From positions 31,814,617-31,878,616 of the forward strand of contig CM067306.1 of assembly GCA_034231615.1 (NCBI GenBank): a stretch of 64,000 bases of DNA, given 5' to 3'. Source of the DNA: Meghimatium bilineatum (lineage: Eukaryota > Mollusca > Gastropoda > Stylommatophora > Philomycidae). The notes beneath the pieces were generated by a model. The model was not told the DNA's origin and made no database searches. It was given only the letters and a program-made list of their open reading frames with translations. This document shows, one piece after another, positions 47,603 through 57,757 of the stretch (position 1 is its first letter; each line of letters begins with the position of its first letter). The position numbers and the translations under genes were made by a program.

Positions 47603-47854
47603 CCTGCAGCATAAGTACAGGCTCAGGCATTTCATTTCTAGGCTTGGATCTGCCTGTTACTTGTTGGAGTTCATTGCTGTAGATACTTGATAACTAACTT
47701 GACATTATCCACTCCAACAATAGTCCTCTTTGTTTTGGAACTCTAAACAATGGACTGTATGTTTGCTATCTCCAGGAATTGCGAGCAACTTATTTTTGGA
47801 CTGAGAGTCTGTTACCGTAACTGTGCTAGTTAACAGGATTCTATAAGATTGTTG

Positions 47855-48215
47855 GTTGGTGGTCCAGCGGTCCATGGGCTCATGCCCTTTGACCCAATGC
47901 TATTGTGTGATATATGCATGTGTTTGTGAGCTGTTTTTTTGTTCCATATAATGTGTTCCATTTATCTGATCCTGGAGGGAGAAGCATTTTCCTGATGTCA
48001 TCCAGCGCTGGACATTCAAAAAGGTTGTGGTCAACAGTTTCATATGGATGAATGCACAGCCGGCACCCTGGAGTGTGTTGTGGTTGTATTCTGCTCAGGT
48101 GATTGTTAAGCTGTACATGTGTGCGCAGTCGGAAGATTATACTCTGGTCTTTCCTTCCCAGGAGGTTGATGTTGTCCTTAGCATTTGGGCTGGTCATATA
48201 TTTATAGAGGTTCTA
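47855..48215 (-). mobile_element. LINE F 3' end (RNase H-type C-terminus)
   Basis: Open from 48,197 to a stop at 47,880: LLGRKDQSIIFRLRTHVQLN, CRLCIHPYETVDHNLFECPA, KWNTLYGTKKQLTNTC. This is the Cys/His C-terminal domain after RNase H in I-like LINEs. The 3' end continues to an accaaccaac tail at about 47,850. It ends 32 bp from the donor of exon E5. A second 3' end of this family lies at 63,537-63,636. Confidence 0.87.
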
Positions 48216-48246
48216 TAAGATGATTAAGAGAAACACTGAGGTTTAC

Positions 48247-48322
48247 CTTTTCAGACATTCCTCCCCAGAAATTGGAATAGTAGCCCTCAACAGAAGCATT
48301 TAGCATAGGACCAATTACCAAT
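48247..48322 (-). CDS. COLGALT: COLGALT exon E5
   Basis: A 76-bp exon. One base completes Lys, then LVIGPMLNASVEGYYSN and FWGGMSEK, matching the family's VVAPMLDSRAAYSNFWCGM. Acceptor ends tttgctgttgcaag, donor gtaaac. It ends in phase 0. Confidence 0.94.
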
Positions 48323-48426
48323 CTTGCAACAGCAAAAAAACATTGAGAATTAAAAGAGAATTACCAATATTAAATAAAACAAAACACATCAAAAATGTTA
48401 ACACTTTAACACATCTGTAACAGGAC

Positions 48427-48543
<117 letters not shown>

Positions 48544-48620
48544 TTTTTTCAAGATGTTAACACTCTAATAATTCAAGATGTTACCCACACTAACAAATAT
48601 AAAACAGAAATAAGATATGT

Positions 48621-48912
48621 ATTCTTCTTCTGCATTTGTTCTTAAGCTCTTGCAGATTAGCAGGATGTAGTCCGGAGAATGGAATGTGTTGTGCTAGGGT
48701 TTACAGCTTAGCTGTGATTATCTATGCCTTTCTGCCTGATACAACAACTTTAGCATGGTTTCTGAGCTGTTTTTTTACAGCTGAGCTGTGATTATCTGCG
48801 GCATTCAGTCTGACACATTGAACTTCAGCAAGGATTCTGAGTGATTTAAATTGGATAGAACAGCCAATTTCACCACAAAATACCTTAGTTGCTTCTTATG
48901 ACATGCATGGAA
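48621..48912 (-). mobile_element. SINE2 copy with internal duplication
   Basis: Reverse-oriented. The middle segment (ttacagctnagctgtgatta to agcatggtttctgag) is present twice, at about 48,703 and 48,777, making the copy about 70 bp longer than normal. Confidence 0.83.
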
Positions 48913-48978
48913 TATTAATTAAGGACATAACTCTAACTGAATTTCAAAGTGGATGTTGTCCATGTGTTGCCTGGGTCA

Positions 48979-49230
48979 GAGAGGGGAGCAAATAGCAACA
49001 CTGTTTACCTTCCACGAATGTTGTAAAAGGCGACTAAGGAGGTTATGGGATGGAGTTGGCTGTCCCATCCCATATAGGGTCAGTGACCCAAAGCCATGCT
49101 GAAGTCGGTTGTTTCAGGCTGAAAGGCGCAGATATCGCAGCAATGCTGTAAACCATGATACAACGCATTGCGTTCTCCAGACTATATCCTGCTTATCTAC
49201 AGGAGTTTGAGAATGAATGCAGAAGAAGAC
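48979..49230 (+). mobile_element. SINE2 copy, full length and well conserved
   Basis: From ggggagcaaatagcaacact through gtcccatcccatatagggtc, aagccatgctgaagtcgg and ggcgcagatatcgcagcaat to ttgagaatgaatgcagaaga. With the copy at 42,477 it gives the best view of the family. 252 bp. Confidence 0.92.
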
Positions 49231-50017
49231 AAAAAGTGGATGAAACAAATAGTCATAATCACTTGTGATGGACAAACAATAACAACAACAATGACATGCA
49301 TGGAAGGTAAACAGTGTTGCTATTCTTTGCTACCCTTTCGGATCCTACCACATATGTATTCAAGAAGTTAACACTCTAACAAATATAAAACTGGACTGAC
49401 ATCATAAGTCATCGCTGTCTTATAAAAGATATTGTCACAAGTGGATAATAATAATAATAACAGTTGTGTACCCATAACATTTTCATCTGGCATGCTGAAG
49501 GTCTTACCAGCGGACCATGAGACTAACCAGAATGCAACAGTAAATACCTAGTAGATGACGTGCAAATATAGTGATGCTTTCCTTTCGTGGAAGCCTCGCA
49601 TCACTTCATCTATGCAGCTATATGTTCATTCCCTCTCAGTAAAAGGCTTCTTCAAAATCATTGCAAACCACAGAGAGTTGCAGCCTTAGTGTGTGTGAAA
49701 TAAAGCTCTGGAGAAACCCCTCGACTGCACAAAAGAAGAATTCTATTTCTCAAAATTCCTAGTGATTCAAACAAACGTAACGCTTTCTTAATATCCAAAA
49801 TCATACCAGCTGTTCAAATAATAATAATAACAAATACATTACACATCAACATCTCAGGCAAAGAATATTTCAATCAATTTTGTTTGGGTCATTCATTATC
49901 AAACTCCAAACTGAAGTATGTATTTGAGGCTTTGGATTCTTGACATTTATCTGTGTACGAGATCCTTAGTCAGTAGTGGTGACCCAATAGTCTGCAGCGG
50001 CCTGTTCTAACATGAAA
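49231..50017. other. COLGALT intron, mostly unassigned
   Basis: Includes a SINE2 head fragment at 49,293-49,345 (reverse) and short TAA-rich runs near 49,446 and 49,818. Readings at 49,600-49,800 look vaguely LINE-like but are not assignable. Confidence 0.45.
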
Positions 50018-50108
50018 CTGTCCAGCAGGATGTAGTTCAGACAAGAGAAATGCATTTTGTCATCGTTTTATTTGCATCAATGGCCCAACACATGCAATTT
50101 CAGCTGTA
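50018..50108 (-). mobile_element. SINE1 fragment
   Basis: Partial reverse SINE1: gtccagcaggatgtagttca, cgttttatttgcatcaatgg, cccaacacatgcaattt. It ends about 40 bp from exon E4. Confidence 0.75.
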
Positions 50109-50147
50109 AAGTTTCATTAAATGTACAAGAGCATACAACACACTTAC

Positions 50148-50212
50148 TTTTTCTGCCCCATAAGAATTTGAAGAGTTCTATTATTTTCTAGTGTCACATC
50201 AGCATCGATCAT
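50148..50212 (-). CDS. COLGALT: COLGALT exon E4
   Basis: A 65-bp exon: MIDADVTLENNRTLQILMGQ K plus two bases. IDADV corresponds to the family's VDADN, the metal-binding DxD-type site of the N-terminal GT domain. Acceptor ctttttgatag, donor gtaagtg. Phases fit E3 and E5. Confidence 0.94.
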
Positions 50213-50324
50213 CTATCAAAAAGATAAAAACCTGCATTATCTAGTTGCATGTGGACAATATTTTTTTAAATCAGTAAAAATCATTTTGCATTCAATACAA
50301 CAACAAAGTATATACACTCTACTG

Positions 50325-50500
50325 CCGAAGACAGTAGAACACCTCCTTATTGACTGTCCTTACATTTCAACTGACAGGAAAAAACTTGTACAGACACTGT
50401 TAACAGTCTGAAACTCACTGTATGGATCACTAAGTCAACTTTAGAAGACCTGCACTTTTTTTTAAAGAATGGTTTCACGCTGCCAAGACAAGAGTAGAAC
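50325..50500 (+). mobile_element. RNase H-type LINE C-terminal fragment
   Basis: Reads PKTVEHLLIDCPYISTDRKK, a short Leu-rich stretch, then SLYGSLSQL. Frameshifted; the same domain type as LINE F. Confidence 0.6.
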
Positions 50501-50820
50501 TACTCAGTCTATCTATCTATCTATAAGCTGTATCCCTTGTTTGCCTTGAAGTGTCAGGGGTAGAAGAGTTCTCTGGAGATGGCCTTCTTGTGTGCTGTTT
50601 GTAAGCTTGTTCCTGTGGCTTCTTTGATTTCTGTGATCAATCTTTTACATGGTCTGCCTCTGGCTTTATAGCTTGTCTATGTGAAATGGCCATCTGTCTA
50701 TTGGTAGTCTGGAAGCGTGTGAAAACCACTTGATTTGTTGTCTTTTGATGTGTTCCAATACTGGTATTGTTTTGGTTATCTGTCTGATGTTATCGTTTCT
50801 AATTCTCTCTCTTAATGTCA

Positions 50821-51345
50821 CTCCAGCAACAGAGATGTGGTTCTATAGAAGAATGCTGAGAATACCATCAATCAAATCAATCAAAAAACCCATAACCCTT
50901 CAGGGTCGTAGGGGTACCACATTGGATGCTTCAGCACACAGAGTCCTCCAGCGAATTCTATCCTCAGCGATGCGGATGAGTGTGGAAATATCTAGCCTTG
51001 TCTGTCCATGTCTTTATTCATACCATGGACTGCCAGAAAAACTAATGTAGAGGTGTTGAAAGAGTCAAATGCGCAACAGACCTTAATCAATAATATAAGA
51101 AAAAGACAATCTTCATTTTTTTGCCACTTCATAAGACAGGGAGGTTTGGAGAGCATAGTCACAACAGGCAAGATTGAAGGCAACAGAGACAGAAGGTGAC
51201 AAAGTGAGAAAATAGTTGACAGTTTGATAACCTGGCACAGCAGGCAAACAACAACGATCTTGATACATAATACTATAGACAGAGAGCTGTGGACAGCCAT
51301 GATCGCCTACACCAGTCAGCATGGCACATGATGATGATGATGACG
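50821..51345 (+). mobile_element. LINE B 3' end with an inserted LINE G end
   Basis: Reads ATEMWFYRRMLRIP, is interrupted by a 151-bp insertion at 50,869-51,019, and resumes WTARKTNVEVLKESN, LESIVTTGKIEGNRDRR, ending IAYTSQHGT-stop and (TGA)n at 51,330. It has an internal stop after DRR. Same family as 61,413-62,606. Confidence 0.88.
50869..51019 (-). mobile_element. LINE G 3' end
   Basis: Reverse strand reads IRIAEDRIRWRTLCAEASN, VVPLRP-stop, then a (TTGA)n-like tail. Flanked by the 7-bp word ataccat (50,862-50,868 and 51,020-51,026). Another copy lies at 59,299-59,510. Confidence 0.83.
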
Positions 51346-51514
51346 AATGACACTCAGAGTATTCTTCGTAGACGTGTCATTTCTGCTGTCACTATTTTAC
51401 TTTTGTCTTGTGCTGTCATTGTCCAGGTTTGGCACTGGTAGCACAGTGATGGGATAATAATAGTCTTGTATAATACAACTATTCAGTAGTTTTTGGATAT
51501 CTAAAACAACAACA

Positions 51515-51668
51515 GCAGAAGACGATTGTGTCTGGCTAATGCTTCAAATAGAGCAGCAACACACTGCATTGTTATTCCCTGGGCTACATCCTGTTGGAAA
51601 TTTAGTAGGACCAATGTCCTGCTACAAGAGACATTCTGCGGGAGTTTGAGAATGAACGACAGAGAAGA
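51515..51668 (+). mobile_element. SINE1 copy 10, diverged
   Basis: Runs cagcagaagacgattgtgtc, ctacatcctgttggaaattt, ttgagaatgaacgacagaga. Confidence 0.8.
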
Positions 51669-51751
51669 TGAAATATATACTTGAATAGTGAGTGGTGTGT
51701 TCATTGTAGTCCTTTGTGCCCTTCTGTCAATCATGTTACAGCAGTAGCAGC

Positions 51752-52005
51752 TTCATCGTCTTCTGCATTAATTCTGCAGTTCTGCTATATAGCTTGATGT
51801 TGTTCAAATAATGGGATGTGTTTTGTCATGTTGTACAGTCAATATAAGGTACTACTGCAGTGAAATGGAACAACAATAGTACTTATGTAGAACACAGGTT
51901 TTTGAAAGTTTCACTTGAACATGATGGACTATCACTAAAACTAAGGGGTTACGTATTTACACCTTTAAGCCTAACACATCTGACTTCAGCATGACTTTCA
52001 GCAGT
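51752..52005 (-). mobile_element. SINE2 copy in two pieces
   Basis: Reverse-oriented pieces at about 51,752-51,850 (tcttctgcattaattctgca, gggatgtgttttgtcatg) and 51,955-52,005 (cctttaagcctaacacatct, gacttcagcatgac), separated by about 100 bp of other sequence. Confidence 0.6.
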
Positions 52006-52147
52006 CAATAAACTGAATTTGTTGTTTTATTTGCAGCACACCTGCGTGATATTACAATTGTCTTTTCAATTGCTGGAGAACTGCCCAGTTCGTATTCTTC
52101 CATGGTTTGAAATTAAATAATCATCAAGTGGATGCTTAAAAAACATG

Positions 52148-52335
52148 TAACTAGAAGTAATGTAACTAGAAGTAATGTAACTAGAAGTAATGTAACTAGA
52201 AATAATGTATAAAAAGTAATGTAACTAGAAGTAATGTATAAGAAGCAATGTAACTAGAAATAATGTATTTGAAGTAATGTAACTAGAAGTAATGTATAAA
52301 AAGTAATGTAACTAGAAGTAATGTATTAGAAGTAA
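52148..52335. repeat. 15-bp minisatellite
   Basis: About 12 copies of gtaatgtaactagaa with variants gtaatgtataaaaa and gtaatgtatttgaa. Confidence 0.93.
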
Positions 52336-52353
52336 TGGCCTGAGCTTCTAGTA

Positions 52354-52603
52354 CAGGGTGCAAAAAACAGTGCCATTGTCACCTGCCAAGCATATCGTAA
52401 GAGGCGACTAAGAAGGCTTTGGGATGAAGTTTGCTGTCCCATCCTAGGATGATCAAAGTGACCTAGAAGCCTTGCTGACATTAGATGTGTCCTTCCAAAA
52501 AGCATAGACATCACAGCAAAGCTGTAAACCATGACACATTGAATTCTGTTTTCAAGACTACATCCTGCTAATCTACAGGAGTTTGAGAACAAATGCAGAA
52601 GAT
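52354..52603 (+). mobile_element. SINE2 copy, full length, diverged
   Basis: Runs tgccattgtcacctgccaag, taagaggcgactaagaaggc, tagatgtgtccttcc, gctgtaaaccatgacacatt, tacaggagtttgagaacaaa. Confidence 0.85.
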
Positions 52604-52837
52604 GAAGTCACACAATCCAACAATTAATGTGACATATACTAGAAAATGTTCTTTCAAAATCGGTTACATTTATTAAGAATTTCTTTTTCTATTCAGCTCA
52701 TTGTGATGTTTTTTACTACTAATTTCTTTTCAGCTCATTTGATGTTTTTTACTACTAATTTATTTTTCTATTCACCTCATTGTGATGTTTCTTACTACAA
52801 GTTAATGTTAAATACTAAACAGTAAAAATTAACTCAC

Positions 52838-52953
52838 AAACAGATAGTCAGCCCAAATATTCCGAGCATGTTCTAGAGCCTTTTCCCTCAGACCAATCAC
52901 ATTTGCAAACCGTTTTTCTGTCCAATCACACGGAGATTCTTCATCTGTATATC
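52838..52953 (-). CDS. COLGALT: COLGALT exon E3
   Basis: A 116-bp exon. Two bases complete a codon, then YTDEESPCDWTEKRFANVIG, LREKALEHARNIWADYLF. It matches the family's HWSDSRYEHVMKLRQAAL and ARDMWADYILF. Acceptor tcatctttag, donor gtgagt. It ends in phase 0, fitting E4. Confidence 0.95.
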
Positions 52954-53069
52954 CTAAAGATGAACCAATAAACTACAATTGAACAACTGATTATAGTTGT
53001 GCTTTTTCAATTTTCAATTTGAAAAGAAACAATTATTTTATGACCAAAAAAAAGGAGTTAAGAGCAGTT

Positions 53070-53965
53070 TACACGTTTTTTAAGTTTGTCCTAAGATGAG
53101 AGACACCTGTTGTAAGCTTGTCCTAAGATAAGAGACACCTGTTGTAAGCTTGTCCTAAAATCAGAGACACCTGTTGTAAGTTTGTCCTAAGACCAGAGAC
53201 ACCTGTTGTAAGCTTGTCCTAAGACCAGAGACACCTGTTGTAAGCTTGTCCTAAGACCAGAGATACCTGTTGTAAGCTTGTCCTAAGACCAGAGACACCT
53301 GTTGTAAGCTTGTCCTAATACCATAGACACCTGTTGTAAGCTTGTCCTAAGACCAGAGACACCTGTTGTAAGCTTGTCCTAAGACCATAGACACCTGTTG
53401 TAAGCTTGTCCTAAGATAAGAGACACCTGTTGTAAGCTTGTCCTAAAATCAGAGACACCTGTTGTAAGTTTGTCCTAAGACCAGAGACACCTGTTGTAAG
53501 CTTGTCCTAAGACCAGAGACACCTGTTGTAAGCTTGTACTAAGACCAGAGACACCTGTTGTAAGCTTGTCCTAATACCAGAGATACCTGTTGTAAGCTTG
53601 TCCTAAGACCAGAGACACTTGTTGTAAGCTTGTCCTAAGACCAGAGACACCTGTTGTAAGCTTGTCCTAAGACCAGAGACACCTGTTGTAAGCTTGTCCT
53701 AAGACCAGAGACACCTGTTGTAAGCTTGTCCTAAGACCAGAGACACCTGTTGTAAGCTTGTACTAAGACCAGAGACACCTGTTGTAAGCTTGTCCTAAGA
53801 CCAGAGACACCTGTTGTAAGCTTGTCCTAAGACCAGAGACACCTGTTGTAAGCTTGTCCTAAGACCAGAGACACCTGTTGTAAGCTTGTACTAAGACCAG
53901 AGACACCTGTTGTAAGCTTGTCCTAAGACCAGAGACATCTATTGTAAACTTGTCCTAAGTCGAAA
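53070..53965. repeat. 32-bp minisatellite, about 28 copies
   Basis: Unit cctaagaccagagacacctg plus ttgtaagcttgt. Variant units (agataagag then aaaatcagag) recur 288 bp apart (53,126 and 53,414), nine units, so part of the array was duplicated as a block. No spacers between units; not CRISPR. Confidence 0.96.
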
Positions 53966-54003
53966 GATGGTGGTCTGTTGTTACCTATGAAGTTGGTGAA
54001 TGG

Positions 54004-54153
54004 GGTCTTCTTCTTCATCGTTCATTCTCAAACTCCCGCTAGATATCTCTTGTAACAGGACAATGGTCCTACTAGATTTCCTGCAGCATGTAGTCCAAAG
54101 AATGGAAATGCGTTGTGTCGCCGTTTTATTGCGCCAATGTCTTCGGCAGAAGT
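54004..54153 (-). mobile_element. SINE1 copy 11
   Basis: Reverse-oriented subtype a with a deletion of the ggcccgacacatcc stretch near its 5' end. Lies right after the 32-bp minisatellite. Confidence 0.88.
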
Positions 54154-54211
54154 TTCTGATCAATATTCATATCTTTCTTCCACTGTGATGTTTAATGGCT
54201 GTGGATTAGTG

Positions 54212-54285
54212 GTTGTGTTCATTCTCAAATTTCAGCTTGCTAGTAGGATGTTCTAAGTTTCAGGAGTTTGAACATGATGATGAGT
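54212..54285. mobile_element. SINE-like fragment
   Basis: gttcattctcaaatttcagc and agtaggatgttc resemble the SINE2 3' end in reverse, followed by a forward-looking aggagtttgaacatgatg. Short and unsure. Confidence 0.4.
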
Positions 54286-54311
54286 TTACTGATTTTTAGC
54301 AGCCATCGTCA

Positions 54312-54685
54312 AATACAAGAATCTGCAAAAGTTTTGTAACTATTGAGTGGTGTCATAAAGTTCAAGAATCTGCAAGAGTTTTGTTTTGTAACTATTGAGT
54401 GGTGTCATAAAGTTCAAGAATCTGCAAGAGTTTTGTTTTGTAACTATTGAGTGGTGTCATAAAATTAAAGAATCTGCAAAAGTTTTGTAACTATTGAGTG
54501 GTGTCATAAAGTTCAAGAATCTGCAAAAGTTTTGTAACTATTGAGTGGTGTCATAAAGTTCAAGAATCTGCAAGAGTTTTGTTTTGTAACTATTGAGTTG
54601 TGTCATAAAGTTCAAGAATCTGCTGCAAGAGTTTTGTTTTGTAACTATTGAGTGGTGTCATAAAGTTCAAGAATCTGCAAGAGTT
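54312..54685. repeat. 46-52-bp minisatellite
   Basis: About seven units of agttcaagaatctgcaagag, ttttgttttgtaactattga and gtggtgtcataaa. Short units lack one ttttg. Confidence 0.95.
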
Positions 54686-54689
54686 GGGA

Positions 54690-55430
54690 TGGGACAATGT
54701 GAAAGTCATTGATTGTATGCACCAGCTGGTATTAAATTAGACAAATAAACTCACAAATTATTTCCTTTAATTTTTACGTCTATTAAATCTGTAAAATAAT
54801 TTAAATTATTGGTACAAGACCATGCCGAGTGCACGTACTTATGTACTATCATGCATCCGTCGCCATGACGACTGAAGTGTTTTCTTAGTCACTACGGTCT
54901 GTTTCATGTTGATAATTTTACAAGAAACACATTTCAAATTAAATATATATTATTTATATTGTTTATGAAGTCCAATTTCTTATAATTCTCTCATGAATAT
55001 TTCGTAAAATTCACTTTTTATTGAGACATGCTTTCTCCTTTCAGTAGGCCTAATAAATCAAATCATCAATGCAGACAACGTAAACTTCAGCATCTTCCAA
55101 ACGTTCTCACTCTTTTTGATATCTTTGTCTCTTGTTGTTTATTATCAAATTTGTTCAATGTACTACATAAGCCTATCTACTGAATAATGTAATAAAGTAT
55201 TTAATTATATAGGGCTAATTAGGTATCACTAAAATAGGAAAAACAAAAAGCAAATTTTGTGCACATACCTACCTGGTAATTTATTCATACCTTTGACATA
55301 GAATTGTTTATGTACATGTGTACCAAATGCCAATAATAATAATAATCAAATATTATATTTCAGATACAAAGTGGGCTGAGGTTACAGATTGCCAGCCACA
55401 TGCATGTTGCCATAAAGGGAAGCATAGAAG
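54690..55430. other. COLGALT intron, nothing recognised
   Basis: AT-rich, apparently unique DNA. The missing exon after E1 (expected ATDHN-like motif) was sought here and not found. Confidence 0.5.
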
Positions 55431-55436
55431 AGATTT

Positions 55437-56095
55437 TAATTATGCTAATTAGACACTATTATTAATTATTAATTGGCTCTGGTTGCATCGGAAAATTAAC
55501 ACAATGTAATAAACATGTCTTGTCTTACAGAACAAGAAAATGTATAATTTGTTATATTTTTTATACTAAATAATTAAAAAATGTGAAAAATGTATATGAT
55601 ACATTCAATTTCAATTATGCTAATTAGACGTCATTTTTAATTATTAATTAATTCTGGCTGCATCAGAAAATTAGCATAATGTAATCAACAGGTGCGTCTT
55701 GTCTTCATAAACACAAAAATGTACAGTTTGCAATATATTTTATCCTAAATAATTAAAAAATTTAATAAATATATATTAAATATGACAATGTAATTATGCA
55801 AATTAGACGCCATTATTAATTATTTATTAACTCTGGCTGCATCAGAAACTTAGCAGAATGTAATCAACAGGTGCGTCTTGTCTTCACGAACACAAAAACA
55901 TACAGTTTGCTATATATTTTATCCTAAATAATTAAAAAATGTGAAAAATGTACATTGATACATTCAATTGCAATTATGCTAATTAGACGCAATTGTTAAT
56001 TATTTATGAACTCTGGCTGCGTCGGAAAATTAGCAGAATGTAATCAACAGGTGCGTCTTGTTTTTCCAAACAAGAAAATGTATAATTTCTTCGAT
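55437..56095. repeat. About 178-bp tandem repeat, 3.6 copies
   Basis: The anchor aattatgctaattagac starts at 55,437, 55,613, 55,791 and 55,971, giving periods of 176-180 bp. Each unit includes ctctggctgcatcagaaa and aacaggtgcgtcttgtctt. Close to a nucleosome-repeat length. Confidence 0.9.
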
Positions 56096-56346
56096 TTTTT
56101 AATGCAAATAACTTTGATATTCATAAATTAGTGGATCGGTTCTAAAGCAAGGCCGCAAATTTTTGACAACTGTCATTTCATTTTTCCTTATATGTTCCAT
56201 GTAATTATCATGATGCGAAAATTAATTTGGCATTGTGACATCTCGCTTCGTTCATATAACATTATATCAATACATTCATTTCAAGCCATGTCATCCTCTC
56301 CCTTTTTTAAACAAGCAATCATGTAAAATTTATGAAATAATCTTAC

Positions 56347-56611
56347 CACAACCCTATATGCGGTGTTTTGGATAGTCCAACTTTTCAAGTAGTCCAAGAA
56401 CCAAAGAATGAGCTTTATAAATTTCGAACTAAAGTTGCAATTACCACTGTAGGTAGAAGCTGTGGGGCGTCATCATTCAACTCTGCTCTAGCGAATAGAG
56501 ATTTTCCTATACCAATAAACTCTACATTACCTACAACAAACAAAAATAACAAGCACAAATATAGGTATTTCAAGTTTGGCCAACACTGTAGTGTATGCTG
56601 AGCGTCGCCAT
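56347..56611 (-). CDS. COLGALT: COLGALT exon E1 region, apparently frame-damaged
   Basis: Minus strand encodes DDAPQLLPTVVIATLVRN, then KAHSLVLGLLEKLDYPKH and IGLW before donor gtaaga. This matches the family start (VLIALLARNAAH, LGALERL, ALW). The three stretches are in different frames: about 4 extra bases at 56,413-56,420 and 2 extra at 56,354-56,358. Upstream, in the frame of the first stretch, is a signal-like run NLKYLYLCLLFLFVVG. The ATG at 56,609-56,611 is in another frame and stops after 13 codons. Alternatively the piece is internal, starting at a good acceptor (tttgttgtag) at 56,530, with the signal exon elsewhere. Assembly indels or a decayed gene are both possible. Confidence 0.75.
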
Positions 56612-56690
56612 CTTGATTATATTAAAAACTCAACCATACATATGTTATCGCTTAGTCTGCACGCGCATGCTCTCTGTGCGGAGGATTGGC
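56609..56690 (-). promoter_or_regulatory. Likely COLGALT promoter with TISU-like start
   Basis: Minus strand: caagatggcgac around the ATG at 56,611 nearly matches the TISU/YY1 initiator (saasatggcggc). Upstream are cgcgcatgctc (56,662-56,672, NRF1-like) and a CCAAT box (attgg on plus, 56,685-56,689). The cluster and its local CpG content suggest a housekeeping-type promoter about 75 bp upstream of the ATG. Confidence 0.45.
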
Positions 56691-56784
56691 GTAAAGCTAT
56701 TGAGAAGATAATATGCTTATTGTTGCGTTGGTGAAACCCCTGTGTGCTGCCGTGGACCAAAAAGAGCTTCAAATAAGTAAAGTG

Positions 56785-56862
56785 TCACTGTAACATGTCA
56801 TGCATGTCGTAAGAGACGACTAAGAGGGTTTTGGAGAAAGTCTGTAGAGAGATTGTGCTCCA
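56785..56862 (+). mobile_element. SINE2 fragment
   Basis: Contains catgcatgtcgtaagagacg and actaagagggttttgg, the SINE2 5' region. Confidence 0.65.
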
Positions 56863-57017
56863 ACCCACACCCTCATAAGAAAATTCAATATTTAGTACAA
56901 TGGACAGACAAAAGATATGATCCTCCTCCTTTCTAGTTGTTCTTTATAAAAATCTTCAAAAGTTCCACAAAACGAAGTGATTATCTTTTTTATGTATTAC
57001 CCCCCCCCCCCCCAATT

Positions 57018-57115
57018 TCTCATCGGTCGTGTATGCAAGCCGCATCGCCCACGACAGAGAGGAATTCAGAGAGTTCATTGGGAAGACAACGTTCTGGAAA
57101 GTATACATCACATGA
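57018..57115 (+). mobile_element. LINE C 3' end
   Basis: Reads REEFREFIGKTTFWKVYIT-stop, the LINE C C-terminus. Preceded by a 14-base C run (57,001-57,014). Confidence 0.82.
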
Positions 57116-57213
57116 CAATAACTTATGATGGTAAATGCAAGACCGAAATTATAAGCAGAATAGGACAAGCAAAAGCAGCATTCCATAAAATTGCATTATT
57201 GGAGGACGGGTAA
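57116..57213 (+). mobile_element. LINE reverse transcriptase fragment
   Basis: Reads YDGKCKTEIISRIGQAKAAF, the thumb-start region of LINE RTs. Confidence 0.7.
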
Positions 57214-57227
57214 TGTTTCATTCTCAT

Positions 57228-57325
57228 TCATTAGTCAAAGTAACCCAAAAAAATTCTGACGCCGGATGTTTCAGGTCGAATGGTGCATAAGTTGCAGCCT
57301 AGCTGTAAAGCATGATACAATACAT
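57228..57325 (+). mobile_element. SINE2 core fragment
   Basis: Runs agtcaaagtaacccaa, gccggatgtttcaggtcgaa, cagcctagctgtaaagcatg. Directly joins the start of R1 copy 2. Confidence 0.7.
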
Positions 57326-57757
57326 AGTGCAAAGAGTGCCACATTGCTATCATGCAGACCCAGGGTGAGCAGAAACCAAGATTCTAAAAGTACCCTCTCG
57401 TGGTGCACCCTGGGAACAGAAGCACAGCGGCTTATGCTGTGTTCGTTGCCAACACTTTTATATTTCATGTCCGTGAAGGTTGAAGATAAAATAATAACTT
57501 AGGGGGGGGGGAGACAATCAATATCTCTGACAACTCTGCGCCACACGCATCGGCAATGTCGACCCATGGTGACGCAAGTCACTCTAGCTCTGTCAGCCGA
57601 AATGAAGATATATTGTGGAGCGGCCAGTATCAGTGTCCCGAGATAGGTAGATGTCATTACGAATATCGAAAATCGTGCGCAAGTCTCAAGGGAAGTAAGA
57701 CTGGCATACTATAATGAGAGGGCAGCACATCGCTAGAGGGCAGCGCCACGTGAAGAT

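Noticed and set aside
53070-53965. CRISPR-like regular 32-bp repeats
   Set aside because: Units are directly adjacent with no unique spacers, and the DNA is animal nuclear DNA.
56368-56601. 77-codon plus-strand frame
   Set aside because: It is antisense to the COLGALT first-exon region, which has clear family similarity on the minus strand.
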